From contig NZ_RWKI01000004.1 of the NCBI RefSeq assembly GCF_003984645.1, forward strand, positions 248,001 through 312,000: 64,000 bases of DNA, in the 5' to 3' direction. The notes under the pieces are model-generated. The model was not told the origin of the DNA and ran no database searches. It saw only the letters and a program-made list of their open reading frames with translations. Source of the DNA: Variovorax sp. MHTC-1. Lineage in GTDB: Bacteria > Pseudomonadota > Gammaproteobacteria > Burkholderiales > Burkholderiaceae_C. Below, one piece after another: positions 57,401 through 64,000 of this stretch (position 1 is the stretch's first letter; each line of letters starts with the position of its first letter). Both the position numbers and the translations under genes were made by a program.

Positions 57401-57909
57401 TCGGGCGACTGCACGCCGGGCTCCATGCGGATCAGGTAGCCGACGTCCTTCTGCACCTGCTGATTGAGGCCGACGAGGAAGTCGATGGTGCGCTGCGTCT
57501 TGCGGTCGATCTTCTCGAGGTAGGCCGCCACCAGCGGCGTGGCGGGGTCGGCCACGAGGTAGGGCGCGAGTTCCTGCGCCTGCGACTCGGTGTACTTGAA
57601 AGGGAAGTTCTCGGCCTGCGGCTCGAGGAAGAAGTCGAAGGGGTTGTAGACCGCCATCTCGACCACCAGGTCGACCGTGACCTTGAACTCTCGCGTCTTC
57701 TCGGGGAACACCAGGCGCGCCTGGTAGTTCGCGAAGGGGTCCTGCTGCCAGTTGACGAAGTGCTGCTCGGGCTCGACGCGCAGCGAGTAGGAGATCACGT
57801 TGCTGCGGCAATGCGGGGCGGGACGCAGGCGGATCACCTGAGGACCCAATTGCACCGGACGGTCGTACTTGTAGTGGGTGACGTGGTGGAGAGCGGCGTG
57901 AATGGACAT
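54406..57909 (-). CDS. Large transglutaminase-like protein with DUF2126
   Basis: The 1167-residue protein starts with the transglutaminase N-terminal domain (IHAALHHVTHYKYDRPVQLG) and a transglutaminase core with Cys180 (GSCRDSG), His229 (DLHAWCEVYLPG) and Asp245 (IGLDATSG). From about residue 330 it continues as DUF2126 (MGGEPTYVATSD near the start, then TGTGGGNHFVLGGA, YWHNHPSLSYLFSGMFIGPT, and MPAWMVDRTLRNILVDVTGN), which has been related to glutamine-synthetase-like amidoligases. This double-domain form is usual in proteobacteria. It is the first gene of the minus-strand unit and is divergent from comEC. Probable role: making or breaking amide bonds in a peptide substrate; not demonstrated. 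Confidence 0.9.
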   Translation of the reverse strand: MSIHAALHHVTHYKYDRPVQLGPQVIRLRPAPHCRSNVISYSLRVEPEQHFVNWQQDPFANYQARLVFPEKTREFKVTVDLVVEMAVYNPFDFFLEPQAENFPFKYTESQAQELAPYLVADPATPLVAAYLEKIDRKTQRTIDFLVGLNQQVQKDVGYLIRMEPGVQSPEQTLANASGSCRDSGWLLVQLLRHCGLAARFVSGYLIQLTPDVKALDGPSGTTVDFTDLHAWCEVYLPGAGWIGLDATSGLMAGEGHIPLACTPTPSSAAPIEGAVDEAEVDFAHEMKVTRIHESPRVTKPYTEEQWAEVLALGEAVDARLNAGDVRLTMGGEPTYVATSDRDAPEWNTDALGPTKRGYATELVHKLRAEYGQGGFLHLGQGKWYPGEQLPRWALSIFWRADGQPLWHKPELFADERTPTHYTSEDACRFTSALAHKLGLTDRFVQPGYEDVYYYLWRERRLPVNVDPFDSKLDDELERVRLRRVFTQKLDAVIGYMLPIEAANADTDAPALAGPGWKTGPWFLRDDRMYLIPGDSPMGYRLPLDSQPWVSKGDYPYLVERDPTAPRAPLPASTLFRARYEGGLAGAPADLGAVPYDFGVPQQSPSALRFQAAHGNPAAARAAAASSDPTTTREPRRGESAHWVTRTALCVEVRDPRRANGPAAEKVGSASGVLYVFMPPLARLEDYLDLVAAVEATAEQLGVQVVLEGYPPPRDPRLKMLQVTPDPGVIEVNIHPAHNWRELVAHTEFLYNAAFETRLSAEKFMTDGRHTGTGGGNHFVLGGATPADSPFLRRPELLASLLLYWHNHPSLSYLFSGMFIGPTSQAPRVDEARNDQLYELEIALKEIAQSREIHGQNMPAWMVDRTLRNILVDVTGNTHRSEFCIDKLYSPDSATGRLGLLELRAFEMPPHARMSIVQQLLLRAFIARFWDEPYQAPATRWGTELHDRFLLPTFVKMDFDDVIGEMRQAGFAFDPDWFAPHLEFRFPLVGQVQAMGVELSLRNALEPWHVMGEEGSAGGTVRYVDSSLERIEVRVTGLNESRHVVTVNGKVLPLQPTGTVGEFVAGIRYKAWNPPSALHPSIGAHAPLTFDLVDTWMKRSLGGCQYFVAHPGGRNYDTFPVNAYEAESRRHSRFSRMGHTPGLLRTPPATIELAGSREFPFTLDLRRG

Positions 57910-58031
57910 TTTTTCTCGTGACGTCGAGGGTGCCTCGGGGTGAGACGCATACTAGCCCACACGGATAGCAATTAGCGCGCCACAGAGAGCGTGTCAGGGA
58001 GTGATTGCTGCATGTCATCGAGGACCGTTGC

Positions 58032-60452
58032 ATGAGGCCGGGTGCGGAGCCGCGCGGCCTGTCTTTCTTTGCCGCCATGGCCGGCTCGGTGCTGGGCGCT
58101 GCGCTGCAGTTGCAGCAGGCTGCGCTGTGGGGCTGGGCTGTTTATGCCGGACTGCTGCTTGTCGCGGCTGCCGCGTGGCTGTTGTTGCGCGGATGGCGGC
58201 GCTCGGCGCTGGCCATGCTGCTGCTCGGCGCGATGACCGGCGGCGGTCTCGCGGGCTGGCGCGCAGCCGCCTATGCAGGCGATGCGCTGGCGCCCGCGCT
58301 CGAGGGACGCGACCTGCAGGTGGTGGGCATGGTTTCGCAGATGCCGCAGCGCGGCGATGGCACCGTGCGCTTTCTCTTCGATGTCGAGTCGGCGCGCTGG
58401 GCCGGCGGCAATGATGGTGGCATGCCGCGCGTGCCGCCGCGCATCTCGCTCGGCTGGTATGCCGACAACACCAGCCTCTGGGGCAGCGCGGCCGACGATG
58501 CGCTGCGCGCCGAGAGCGCCGCCGCGCCCGGCCCGGTGCATGCGGGCGAGCGCTGGCGCCTGACGGTGCGCCTCAAGGCGCCGCACGGCAATCTCAATCC
58601 GCACGGCTTCGACCACGAGCTGCGCTTGTGGGAGCAGGGCGTGCAGGCCAGCGGCTATGTGCGCACCGATGCAACGAACGCCGAGCGTATCGGCCAGAGC
58701 TGGCGCTATCCCTTCGAGCGGGCGCGCGAATCGGTGCGCGATGCGATCCTGGAGCGGGTGGCCGATCGTCGCCTTGCCGGCGTGATCGCAGCGCTGGTCA
58801 CGGGCGACCAGAACGCGATCGACCGCGCCGACTGGGACATCTTTCGAGCCACCGGCGTCGCACACCTGATGTCGATCTCGGGGCTCCACATCACGATGTT
58901 CGCCTGGCTCGCTGCCTGGCTCGTCGGCGCGCTCTGGCGCCGCAGCGGCCGGCTGATGCTGTGGTGGCCGGCGCCGCATGCGGCGCTGGCGGGCGGGGTG
59001 CTGCTCGCGGCGCTCTATGCGCTCTTCAGCGGCTGGGGCCTGCCTTCGCAGCGCACCGTATGGATGCTGGCCACGGTCGCGCTGCTGCGCCTCGCGGGGC
59101 GGCGCTGGCCCTGGCCCTTCGTCTGGCTCTGCACCTGCGCGGTGGTGGTGGCGCTCGATCCGTGGGCGCTGATGCAGCCGGGCTTCTGGCTCAGCTTCGT
59201 CGCGGTCGGCGTGTTGTTCGCCGCCGGCGCCGCGGGGCCCGAGGCCGGCGTCACGGGCGTGAAGGCGCGGCTTGCGCGAATGTGGCGCGAGCAATGGACG
59301 GTGACGCTGGCCTTGGCGCCGCTCGGCCTGCTGCTCTTCCAGCAGGTGTCGGCCGTCGGCCTGATGGCGAATGCGATCGCGATTCCGTGGGTGACGCTGG
59401 TCATCACGCCGCTGGCGATGCTCGGCGTGCTGCTGCCGCCGCTGTGGAACGTGGCCGCGTGGGCGGTGCAGGCGCTCGCGCTGCTGCTGCAGTGGCTGGC
59501 GCAGTGGCCGCTGGCGACTTTCTCGGCGCCCGCGCCAGCGCTGTGGGCGGCGGTGGCGGGCGTTGCCGGCGGCGTGCTGCTCGCGATGCGCCTGCCGTGG
59601 TCGGTGTGCGCGCTCGGCCTGCCGCTCGTGCTGCCGGCGCTGCTGTGGCAGGCACAGCGGCCGGCGGCGGGCGAGTTCGAACTTCTCGCGGCCGATGTCG
59701 GGCAAGGCAACGCAGTGCTGGTGCGCACCGCCACCCGCAGCCTGCTCTACGACACCGGCCCGCGCTACAGCGTCGAGAGCGATGCCGGCCACCGCGTGCT
59801 GGTGCCGCTATTGCGCGCGTTCGACGAGAAGCTGGCGACCGTGGTGCTGAGCCACCGCGACAGCGACCACACGGGCGGCGCGCCCGCGGTGCTGGCGATG
59901 CAGCCGCAGGCCGAGCTGCTGAGCTCGATCGAGGCGGCGCATCCGTTGCAGAAGCTGCGCGCGGCTCGGCGCTGCGCGGCTGGCCAGCGCTGGAGCTGGG
60001 ATGGCGTGGACTTCGAGATCCTGCATCCGGTCGAGGCCGACTACGCCGGCTTCACTAAGCCCAATGCCGTCTCCTGCGTGCTGCGCATCGGCAATGGCCG
60101 CGCCGCGGCGCTCCTGGCCGGCGACATCGAGCGCCTGCAGGAAGCGGCTCTGGTGGCGCGAACGCCAAGCTTGCGCGCCGACCTGCTGCTGGTGCCGCAC
60201 CACGGCAGCAAGACCTCGTCGAGCCCGGCGCTGCTCGATGCGGTGCGGCCGCGAATCGCGCTGGTCCAAGCCGGCTACCGCAACCGATTCGGGCATCCGG
60301 CCGAGGAAGTGGCGGCGCGTTATCGCGAGCGCGAGATCGCCATCGTGGACTCCGCACACTGCGGTGCCGCCAGCTGGTCCAGCAGGCAGCCGAGCGAAGT
60401 GCAATGCCAGCGCCGGACTGCGAAACGCTACTGGCACCACGTTGTCCCGTAG
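58032..60452 (+). CDS. comEC: DNA internalization protein ComEC/Rec2
   Basis: ComEC forms the inner-membrane channel for uptake of single-stranded DNA in natural transformation. The 806-residue protein has the N-terminal DUF4131/OB region, the competence membrane domain with the signature HLMSISGLHITMFAWL near residue 280 and about 8 hydrophobic segments, and the C-terminal MBL-like domain (LAADVGQGNAVLV, VVLSHRDSDHTGG, LLVPHHGSKTSSS). The ATG at 58032 is used. It stands between the two halves of the ATP-grasp/transglutaminase gene set and is divergent from the minus-strand half. Confidence 0.93.
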   Translation: MRPGAEPRGLSFFAAMAGSVLGAALQLQQAALWGWAVYAGLLLVAAAAWLLLRGWRRSALAMLLLGAMTGGGLAGWRAAAYAGDALAPALEGRDLQVVGMVSQMPQRGDGTVRFLFDVESARWAGGNDGGMPRVPPRISLGWYADNTSLWGSAADDALRAESAAAPGPVHAGERWRLTVRLKAPHGNLNPHGFDHELRLWEQGVQASGYVRTDATNAERIGQSWRYPFERARESVRDAILERVADRRLAGVIAALVTGDQNAIDRADWDIFRATGVAHLMSISGLHITMFAWLAAWLVGALWRRSGRLMLWWPAPHAALAGGVLLAALYALFSGWGLPSQRTVWMLATVALLRLAGRRWPWPFVWLCTCAVVVALDPWALMQPGFWLSFVAVGVLFAAGAAGPEAGVTGVKARLARMWREQWTVTLALAPLGLLLFQQVSAVGLMANAIAIPWVTLVITPLAMLGVLLPPLWNVAAWAVQALALLLQWLAQWPLATFSAPAPALWAAVAGVAGGVLLAMRLPWSVCALGLPLVLPALLWQAQRPAAGEFELLAADVGQGNAVLVRTATRSLLYDTGPRYSVESDAGHRVLVPLLRAFDEKLATVVLSHRDSDHTGGAPAVLAMQPQAELLSSIEAAHPLQKLRAARRCAAGQRWSWDGVDFEILHPVEADYAGFTKPNAVSCVLRIGNGRAAALLAGDIERLQEAALVARTPSLRADLLLVPHHGSKTSSSPALLDAVRPRIALVQAGYRNRFGHPAEEVAARYREREIAIVDSAHCGAASWSSRQPSEVQCQRRTAKRYWHHVVP

Positions 60453-60503
60453 AGATACTGGCCCTGAACTTGCTAAGCTACGCGCAAGGAGATTGGTCGT
60501 TCC

Positions 60504-62006
60504 ATGCACAAATTCGACGAGATGTACGAACAGCTGCCCTACAGCGGCGCAGCAGTTCGAAACCACTACAAGCGCTACGACCAATGGCTCGCGAAGCAGC
60601 CCGCCGAGGTGATGCGATCGCGGCGCGAGGAGGCGGAAATGATCTTCCGCCGGGTCGGCATCACCTTCGCCGTGTACGGTGCGAAGGACGAGGACGGTTC
60701 GGGCACCGAGCGCCTGATCCCCTTCGACCTGCTGCCGCGCATCATTCCCGCCCACGAGTGGGAGAGCATGGAGAAGGGGCTGGTGCAGCGCGTGACCGCG
60801 CTCAACCGCTTCATCCACGATGTCTACCACGGGCAGGAGATCGTCAAGGCCGGCGTGATTCCGTCCGAACAGATCTTCAACAACGCGCAGTACCGCCCCG
60901 AGATGGTGGGCGTGAAGGTGCCGAACGACATCTACGCGCACATCTGCGGCATCGACATCGTGCGCGCGCCCGACGCCGCCGGCAATGGCGAGTACTACGT
61001 GCTCGAAGACAACCTGCGGGTGCCCAGCGGCGTGAGCTACATGCTGGAGAACCGCAAGATGATGATGCGGCTCTTCCCCGAGCTGTTCAGCCAGAACCGG
61101 GTCGCGCCGGTGGCGCACTATCCCGACCTGCTGCTCGAGACGCTGCGTGCCTGCGCGCCGCCGGCGACTGCCGAGCCCACCGTGGTGGTGCTCACGCCCG
61201 GCATGTACAACAGCGCCTACTTCGAGCATGCCTTCCTCGCGCAGCAGATGGGCGTGGAGCTGGTCGAAGGACAGGACCTCTTCGTCAAGGACGACTTCGT
61301 TTACATGCGCACCACGCGCGGCCCCCGGCGCGTCGACGTGATCTACCGCCGCGTGGACGACGATTTCCTCGACCCCGAGGTGTTCCGCCCGACGTCTACG
61401 CTCGGCTGCGCCGGCCTCATGCGCGCCTACCGCGAGGGCAACGTCGTGATCTGCAATGCAGTCGGCACCGGCGTGGCGGACGACAAGTCGATCTATCCCT
61501 ACGTGCCGAAGATGATCGAGTTCTATCTCGGCGAGAAGCCGATCCTCAAGAACGTGCCGACCTACATGTGCCGCAACAAGGACGATCTCGACTACACGCT
61601 CTCCCACATGAAGGACCTGGTAGTCAAGGAAGTGCACGGCGCCGGCGGCTACGGCATGCTGATCGGCCCGGCGGCAACGCATGCCGAGATCGAGGATTTC
61701 AAGAAGGCCGTGCTTGCCAAGCCCGACGGCTACATCGCCCAGCCGACGCTGAGCCTGTCGACCTCGCCCACCTTCGTGGAGGCCGGCATCGCGCCGCGCC
61801 ACATCGACCTGCGCCCCTTCGTGCTCTCGGGCAAGGAGGTGCAGATGGTGCCCGGCGGCCTCACGCGCGTGGCGCTCAAGGAGGGCTCGCTGGTCGTCAA
61901 CTCGTCGCAGGGCGGCGGCACCAAGGACACCTGGATCCTCGAAGGGGACCGGCGCGTCAAGCCGCGCGCGGAGTCGCAGTCGCAATCGCAAACCCAGTCG
62001 TCCTGA
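60504..62006 (+). CDS. Circularly permuted type 2 ATP-grasp protein (intact motifs)
   Basis: The 500-residue protein is a complete COG2308-type circularly permuted ATP-grasp enzyme. It has GITFAVYG, the acidic Mg-binding motif LEDNLR (167-172), RRVDDDFLDP, the nucleotide Lys375 in VVKEVHGAGGYGML with its Gly-rich loop, and NSSQGGGTKDTW (466-477). Such enzymes join a carboxylate to an amine at the cost of ATP; the substrate is unknown. The last 11 residues are a Gln/Ser tail (ESQSQSQTQSS) like that of the transglutaminase at 50482. A Shine-Dalgarno (AAGGAG) is present. The alpha-E gene follows after 18 bp. Confidence 0.92.
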   Translation: MHKFDEMYEQLPYSGAAVRNHYKRYDQWLAKQPAEVMRSRREEAEMIFRRVGITFAVYGAKDEDGSGTERLIPFDLLPRIIPAHEWESMEKGLVQRVTALNRFIHDVYHGQEIVKAGVIPSEQIFNNAQYRPEMVGVKVPNDIYAHICGIDIVRAPDAAGNGEYYVLEDNLRVPSGVSYMLENRKMMMRLFPELFSQNRVAPVAHYPDLLLETLRACAPPATAEPTVVVLTPGMYNSAYFEHAFLAQQMGVELVEGQDLFVKDDFVYMRTTRGPRRVDVIYRRVDDDFLDPEVFRPTSTLGCAGLMRAYREGNVVICNAVGTGVADDKSIYPYVPKMIEFYLGEKPILKNVPTYMCRNKDDLDYTLSHMKDLVVKEVHGAGGYGMLIGPAATHAEIEDFKKAVLAKPDGYIAQPTLSLSTSPTFVEAGIAPRHIDLRPFVLSGKEVQMVPGGLTRVALKEGSLVVNSSQGGGTKDTWILEGDRRVKPRAESQSQSQTQSS

Positions 62007-62024
62007 TCACGGGAGCTTCGCATC

Positions 62025-62981
62025 ATGTTGTCACGCACCGCCGATCACCTCTACTGGATGTCGCGCTATACCGAACGGGCCGAAAACACCGCGCGCATGT
62101 TGGACGTCAACTACCAGACATCGCTCTTGCCGCAATCCGCCGAGGTCGCCAAGTACGGCTGGCAGGGCCTGCTCTCCATCAGCGAGCTGCTGCCCGCCTT
62201 TAACGAGAAGCACGACCAGATCAATCCAGGCGAGGTGATGGAGTTCATGGTCAAGGACGAGTCCAATCCCTCGTCGATCGTCTCCTGCCTTCGTGCCGCG
62301 CGCGAGAACGCGCGGGCCGTGCGCGGTGCGCTCACCACCGAAGCCTGGGAAACGCAGAACACGACCTGGCTCGAGGTCAACCGTATGCTGCGCGCCGGCG
62401 AATTCGAGCGCGACCCGGGCCAGTTCTTCGAATGGGTCAAGTTCCGCTCGCACCTCTCGCGCGGCGTGACCCTGGGCACCATGCTGCAGGATGAGGCTTT
62501 CCACTTCTCGCGCCTCGGCACCTTCCTGGAGCGCGCGGACAACACGGCGCGCCTGGTCGACGTGAAGTTCCATGCGCTAAACAGCGAATTCTTCGGCACC
62601 GCCACCGAGGAAGACCAGGAGTACGACTTCTATCACTGGAGCGCGATCCTGCGCAGCGTCTCGGCCTTCGAGGTCTACCGCAAGGTGTACCGCGACGTGA
62701 TCAAGCCGGAGCGCGTGGCCGAACTGCTCATCTTGCGCGCCGACATGCCGCGTTCGCTGCATGCGAGCCTGGTCGAGGTGGTGAGCAATCTGGCAAAGGT
62801 GCAGAACGACCAGAGCGCGGAGACGCAGCGGCGTGCGGGGAAGCTATTGGCCGATCTGCAGTACGCGCGGGTCGATGAGATCCTGGCGACGGGACTGCAT
62901 GCCTACCTCACGCAGTTTCTCGATCGGGTGAATGAGCTGGGGTGGCGGATCAGCCAGGACTTTTTGGTGCCTGGGCACTGA
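62025..62981 (+). CDS. Alpha-E domain protein (DUF403)
   Basis: The 318-residue all-helical protein is a stand-alone alpha-E domain, beginning LSRTADHLYWMSRYTERAEN, with FLERADNTARLVDVKFHAL near residue 165 and the conserved R-x-x-Y-x-D-x-I-K-P segment (VYRDVIKPERVAEL) near 223. Alpha-E proteins always occur with circularly permuted ATP-grasp proteins and are thought to be partners or processing enzymes; no activity is known. It is the separate counterpart of the C-terminal half of the fusion at 51685. Confidence 0.92.
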   Translation: MLSRTADHLYWMSRYTERAENTARMLDVNYQTSLLPQSAEVAKYGWQGLLSISELLPAFNEKHDQINPGEVMEFMVKDESNPSSIVSCLRAARENARAVRGALTTEAWETQNTTWLEVNRMLRAGEFERDPGQFFEWVKFRSHLSRGVTLGTMLQDEAFHFSRLGTFLERADNTARLVDVKFHALNSEFFGTATEEDQEYDFYHWSAILRSVSAFEVYRKVYRDVIKPERVAELLILRADMPRSLHASLVEVVSNLAKVQNDQSAETQRRAGKLLADLQYARVDEILATGLHAYLTQFLDRVNELGWRISQDFLVPGH

Positions 62982-63015
62982 GGCTATGGGGCTGCTGGAT
63001 TGAGGCGGCGCCCGT

Positions 63016-64000
63016 TCAAACCAGCGTCGCCCTCCTTACCGCCAGCTCCCACCGCTCCATCTTCTCCTCAGCCTTCGCCCGGCTCAGCGTAGGCATGAAG
63101 CGCCGCTCGACGCGCCACTGCTTCGACAGCTCACCCACGTCGCGGTAAACGCCGGTGAAGAGGCCTGCGAGGTAGGCCGCACCCAGGGCCGTGGTCTCGA
63201 TGACCTCAGGCCGCACTACCGGAATCCCCAGCAGATCCGCCTGAAACTGCATCAGCAGATCGTTGACGGCTGCGCCGCCATCGACGCGCAGCTCCGCCAC
63301 CGGCGTGCCGCCCGCGGCGACGGCGTCGCGGCTCATGGCCTGCAGCAGCGCCGCGCTTTGGTACGCGATGCTCTCCAGCGCCGCGCGCGCGATGTGCGCG
63401 ACCGTCGTGCCTCGCGTGAGTCCAGTGATAGTCCCGCGCGCGTCCGCGTTCCAATAGGGCGCGCCGAGGCCGGTAAAGGCCGGCACCATCATCACGCCGC
63501 CCGCATCGGGCACGCTCTCGGCCAGCGCCTGCACCTGCGCGCTGCCTTGAATCGCTTTCAAGCCGTCGCGCAGCCACTGCACGACCGCGCCGCCGACGAA
63601 CACGCTGCCTTCCATCGCGTACTGCGGCTGGGCGCTGGTCTGGGCCGCGCTGGTCACGAGCAGGCCGTTCTGCGAGGGCTGGAAGGCGCCGCCGGTGTGC
63701 ATCAGCAGGAAGCAGCCGGTGCCGTAGGTGTTCTTGGCCATGCCGGCCTCGAAGCAGGCCTGGCCGAAGAGGGCGCTCTGCTGGTCGCCGGCCACGCCGC
63801 CGACGGGCAGGCTGCGTTCGAACAATCCCACGTCGGTGTCGGCGAAGTGCGCGCTCGAAGGCTTCACGTCGGGCATCAGTGAAGCGGGGATGTCCAGCGC
63901 CTTGAGCAGATCGGCATCCCACTGGTTGCTGCGCACATTGAAGAGCATGGTGCGCGAGGCGTTGCTGACATCGGTGACGTGCACCTTGCCGCCGGTCAAT
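63016..64000 (-). CDS. glpK: Glycerol kinase, C-terminal part (cut by window edge)
   Basis: The minus-strand frame encodes about 328 C-terminal residues of glycerol kinase, a FGGY-family enzyme making glycerol 3-phosphate. Visible are [19 protein letters not shown], the [10 protein letters not shown] segment with the catalytic-site Asp region, [23 protein letters not shown], the adenine-binding [20 protein letters not shown] and [11 protein letters not shown]. The N-terminus lies right of the window. It is convergent with the alpha-E gene and unrelated to that cluster. Confidence 0.95.
   Translation of the reverse strand, partial: LTGGKVHVTDVSNASRTMLFNVRSNQWDADLLKALDIPASLMPDVKPSSAHFADTDVGLFERSLPVGGVAGDQQSALFGQACFEAGMAKNTYGTGCFLLMHTGGAFQPSQNGLLVTSAAQTSAQPQYAMEGSVFVGGAVVQWLRDGLKAIQGSAQVQALAESVPDAGGVMMVPAFTGLGAPYWNADARGTITGLTRGTTVAHIARAALESIAYQSAALLQAMSRDAVAAGGTPVAELRVDGGAAVNDLLMQFQADLLGIPVVRPEVIETTALGAAYLAGLFTGVYRDVGELSKQWRVERRFMPTLSRAKAEEKMERWELAVRRATLV

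Noticed and set aside
52012..57921. A 1969-codon open frame on the plus strand
   Set aside because: It is antisense to the ATP-grasp/alpha-E and Tgase-DUF2126 genes, whose proteins have clear family motifs. Long antisense frames are expected at this GC content, and the translation is Arg/His/Gln-rich with no domain.

Overview
The window is high-GC (about two thirds G+C by eye), gene-dense DNA from a betaproteobacterium, most probably of the family Comamonadaceae and close to Variovorax. This rests on gene order (pyrG-kdsA-eno-ftsB, coaBC-dut, parE-lytic transglycosylase-parC, tsaE-amiC near mutL), on orphan Bug/TctC-type solute-binding proteins, and on GC-rich dispersed intergenic repeats of the kind common in that family. 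The genus is an inference. I saw no rRNA, tRNA, CRISPR array, insertion sequence or prophage. There is no gene-free stretch longer than about 190 bases.

Layout. 1-6.3 kb: mutL (cut by the left edge), DedA, a glycine-zipper lipoprotein, amiC-tsaE, queG, a small secreted protein and an AEC transporter. 6.4-13 kb: two orphan Bug proteins, xerD, DUF72, MaoC, DUF455, gamma-carbonic anhydrase and hslO. 13-19.1 kb (minus strand): pyrG-kdsA-DUF1330-eno-ftsB, then a P-loop protein and a secreted protein. 19.2-24.7 kb: coaBC, a membrane protein, dut, a glycine-zipper lipoprotein, an FKBP isomerase, roxA and small proteins. 24.7-29.6 kb (minus): MBL hydrolase, bamC, dapA, and an MFS / 46-residue protein / methyltransferase group. 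29.8-35.5 kb: parE, a lytic transglycosylase, parC and small ORFs.

35.6-50.5 kb is more accessory. It has an MBL lipoprotein and a two-gene lipid-hydrolase unit (1182-residue membrane patatin plus SGNH hydrolase) behind an 18-bp palindrome. That unit abuts a 5' remnant of acetate kinase, next to a CorA-like protein. Then comes a 2-ketogluconate operon (kguE-kguK-kguD-ptxS) with an exact copy of the PtxS operator in front of it but no transporter gene. A saccharopine-dehydrogenase-like protein, an MFS exporter, an Lrp regulator and a RidA protein follow.

50.5-63 kb is the most interesting block. It holds two transglutaminase-like proteins (329 and 1167 residues, the latter with DUF2126), an ATP-grasp/alpha-E fusion whose ATP-grasp motifs are degenerate, then comEC, then a separate intact ATP-grasp protein and a separate alpha-E protein. 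This gene set is known from comparative genomics as a predicted peptide or amide-bond synthesis and processing system, and as far as I know has no settled biochemical function. The window ends inside glpK.

A recurrent regulatory pattern is a TANNNT-like -10 hexamer only 6-8 nt before a start codon without a Shine-Dalgarno sequence, which suggests leaderless mRNAs (mutL, DedA, queG, xerD, DUF455, coaBC, FKBP, roxA, parE). In two divergent pairs the opposing -10 boxes overlap in one short palindrome.
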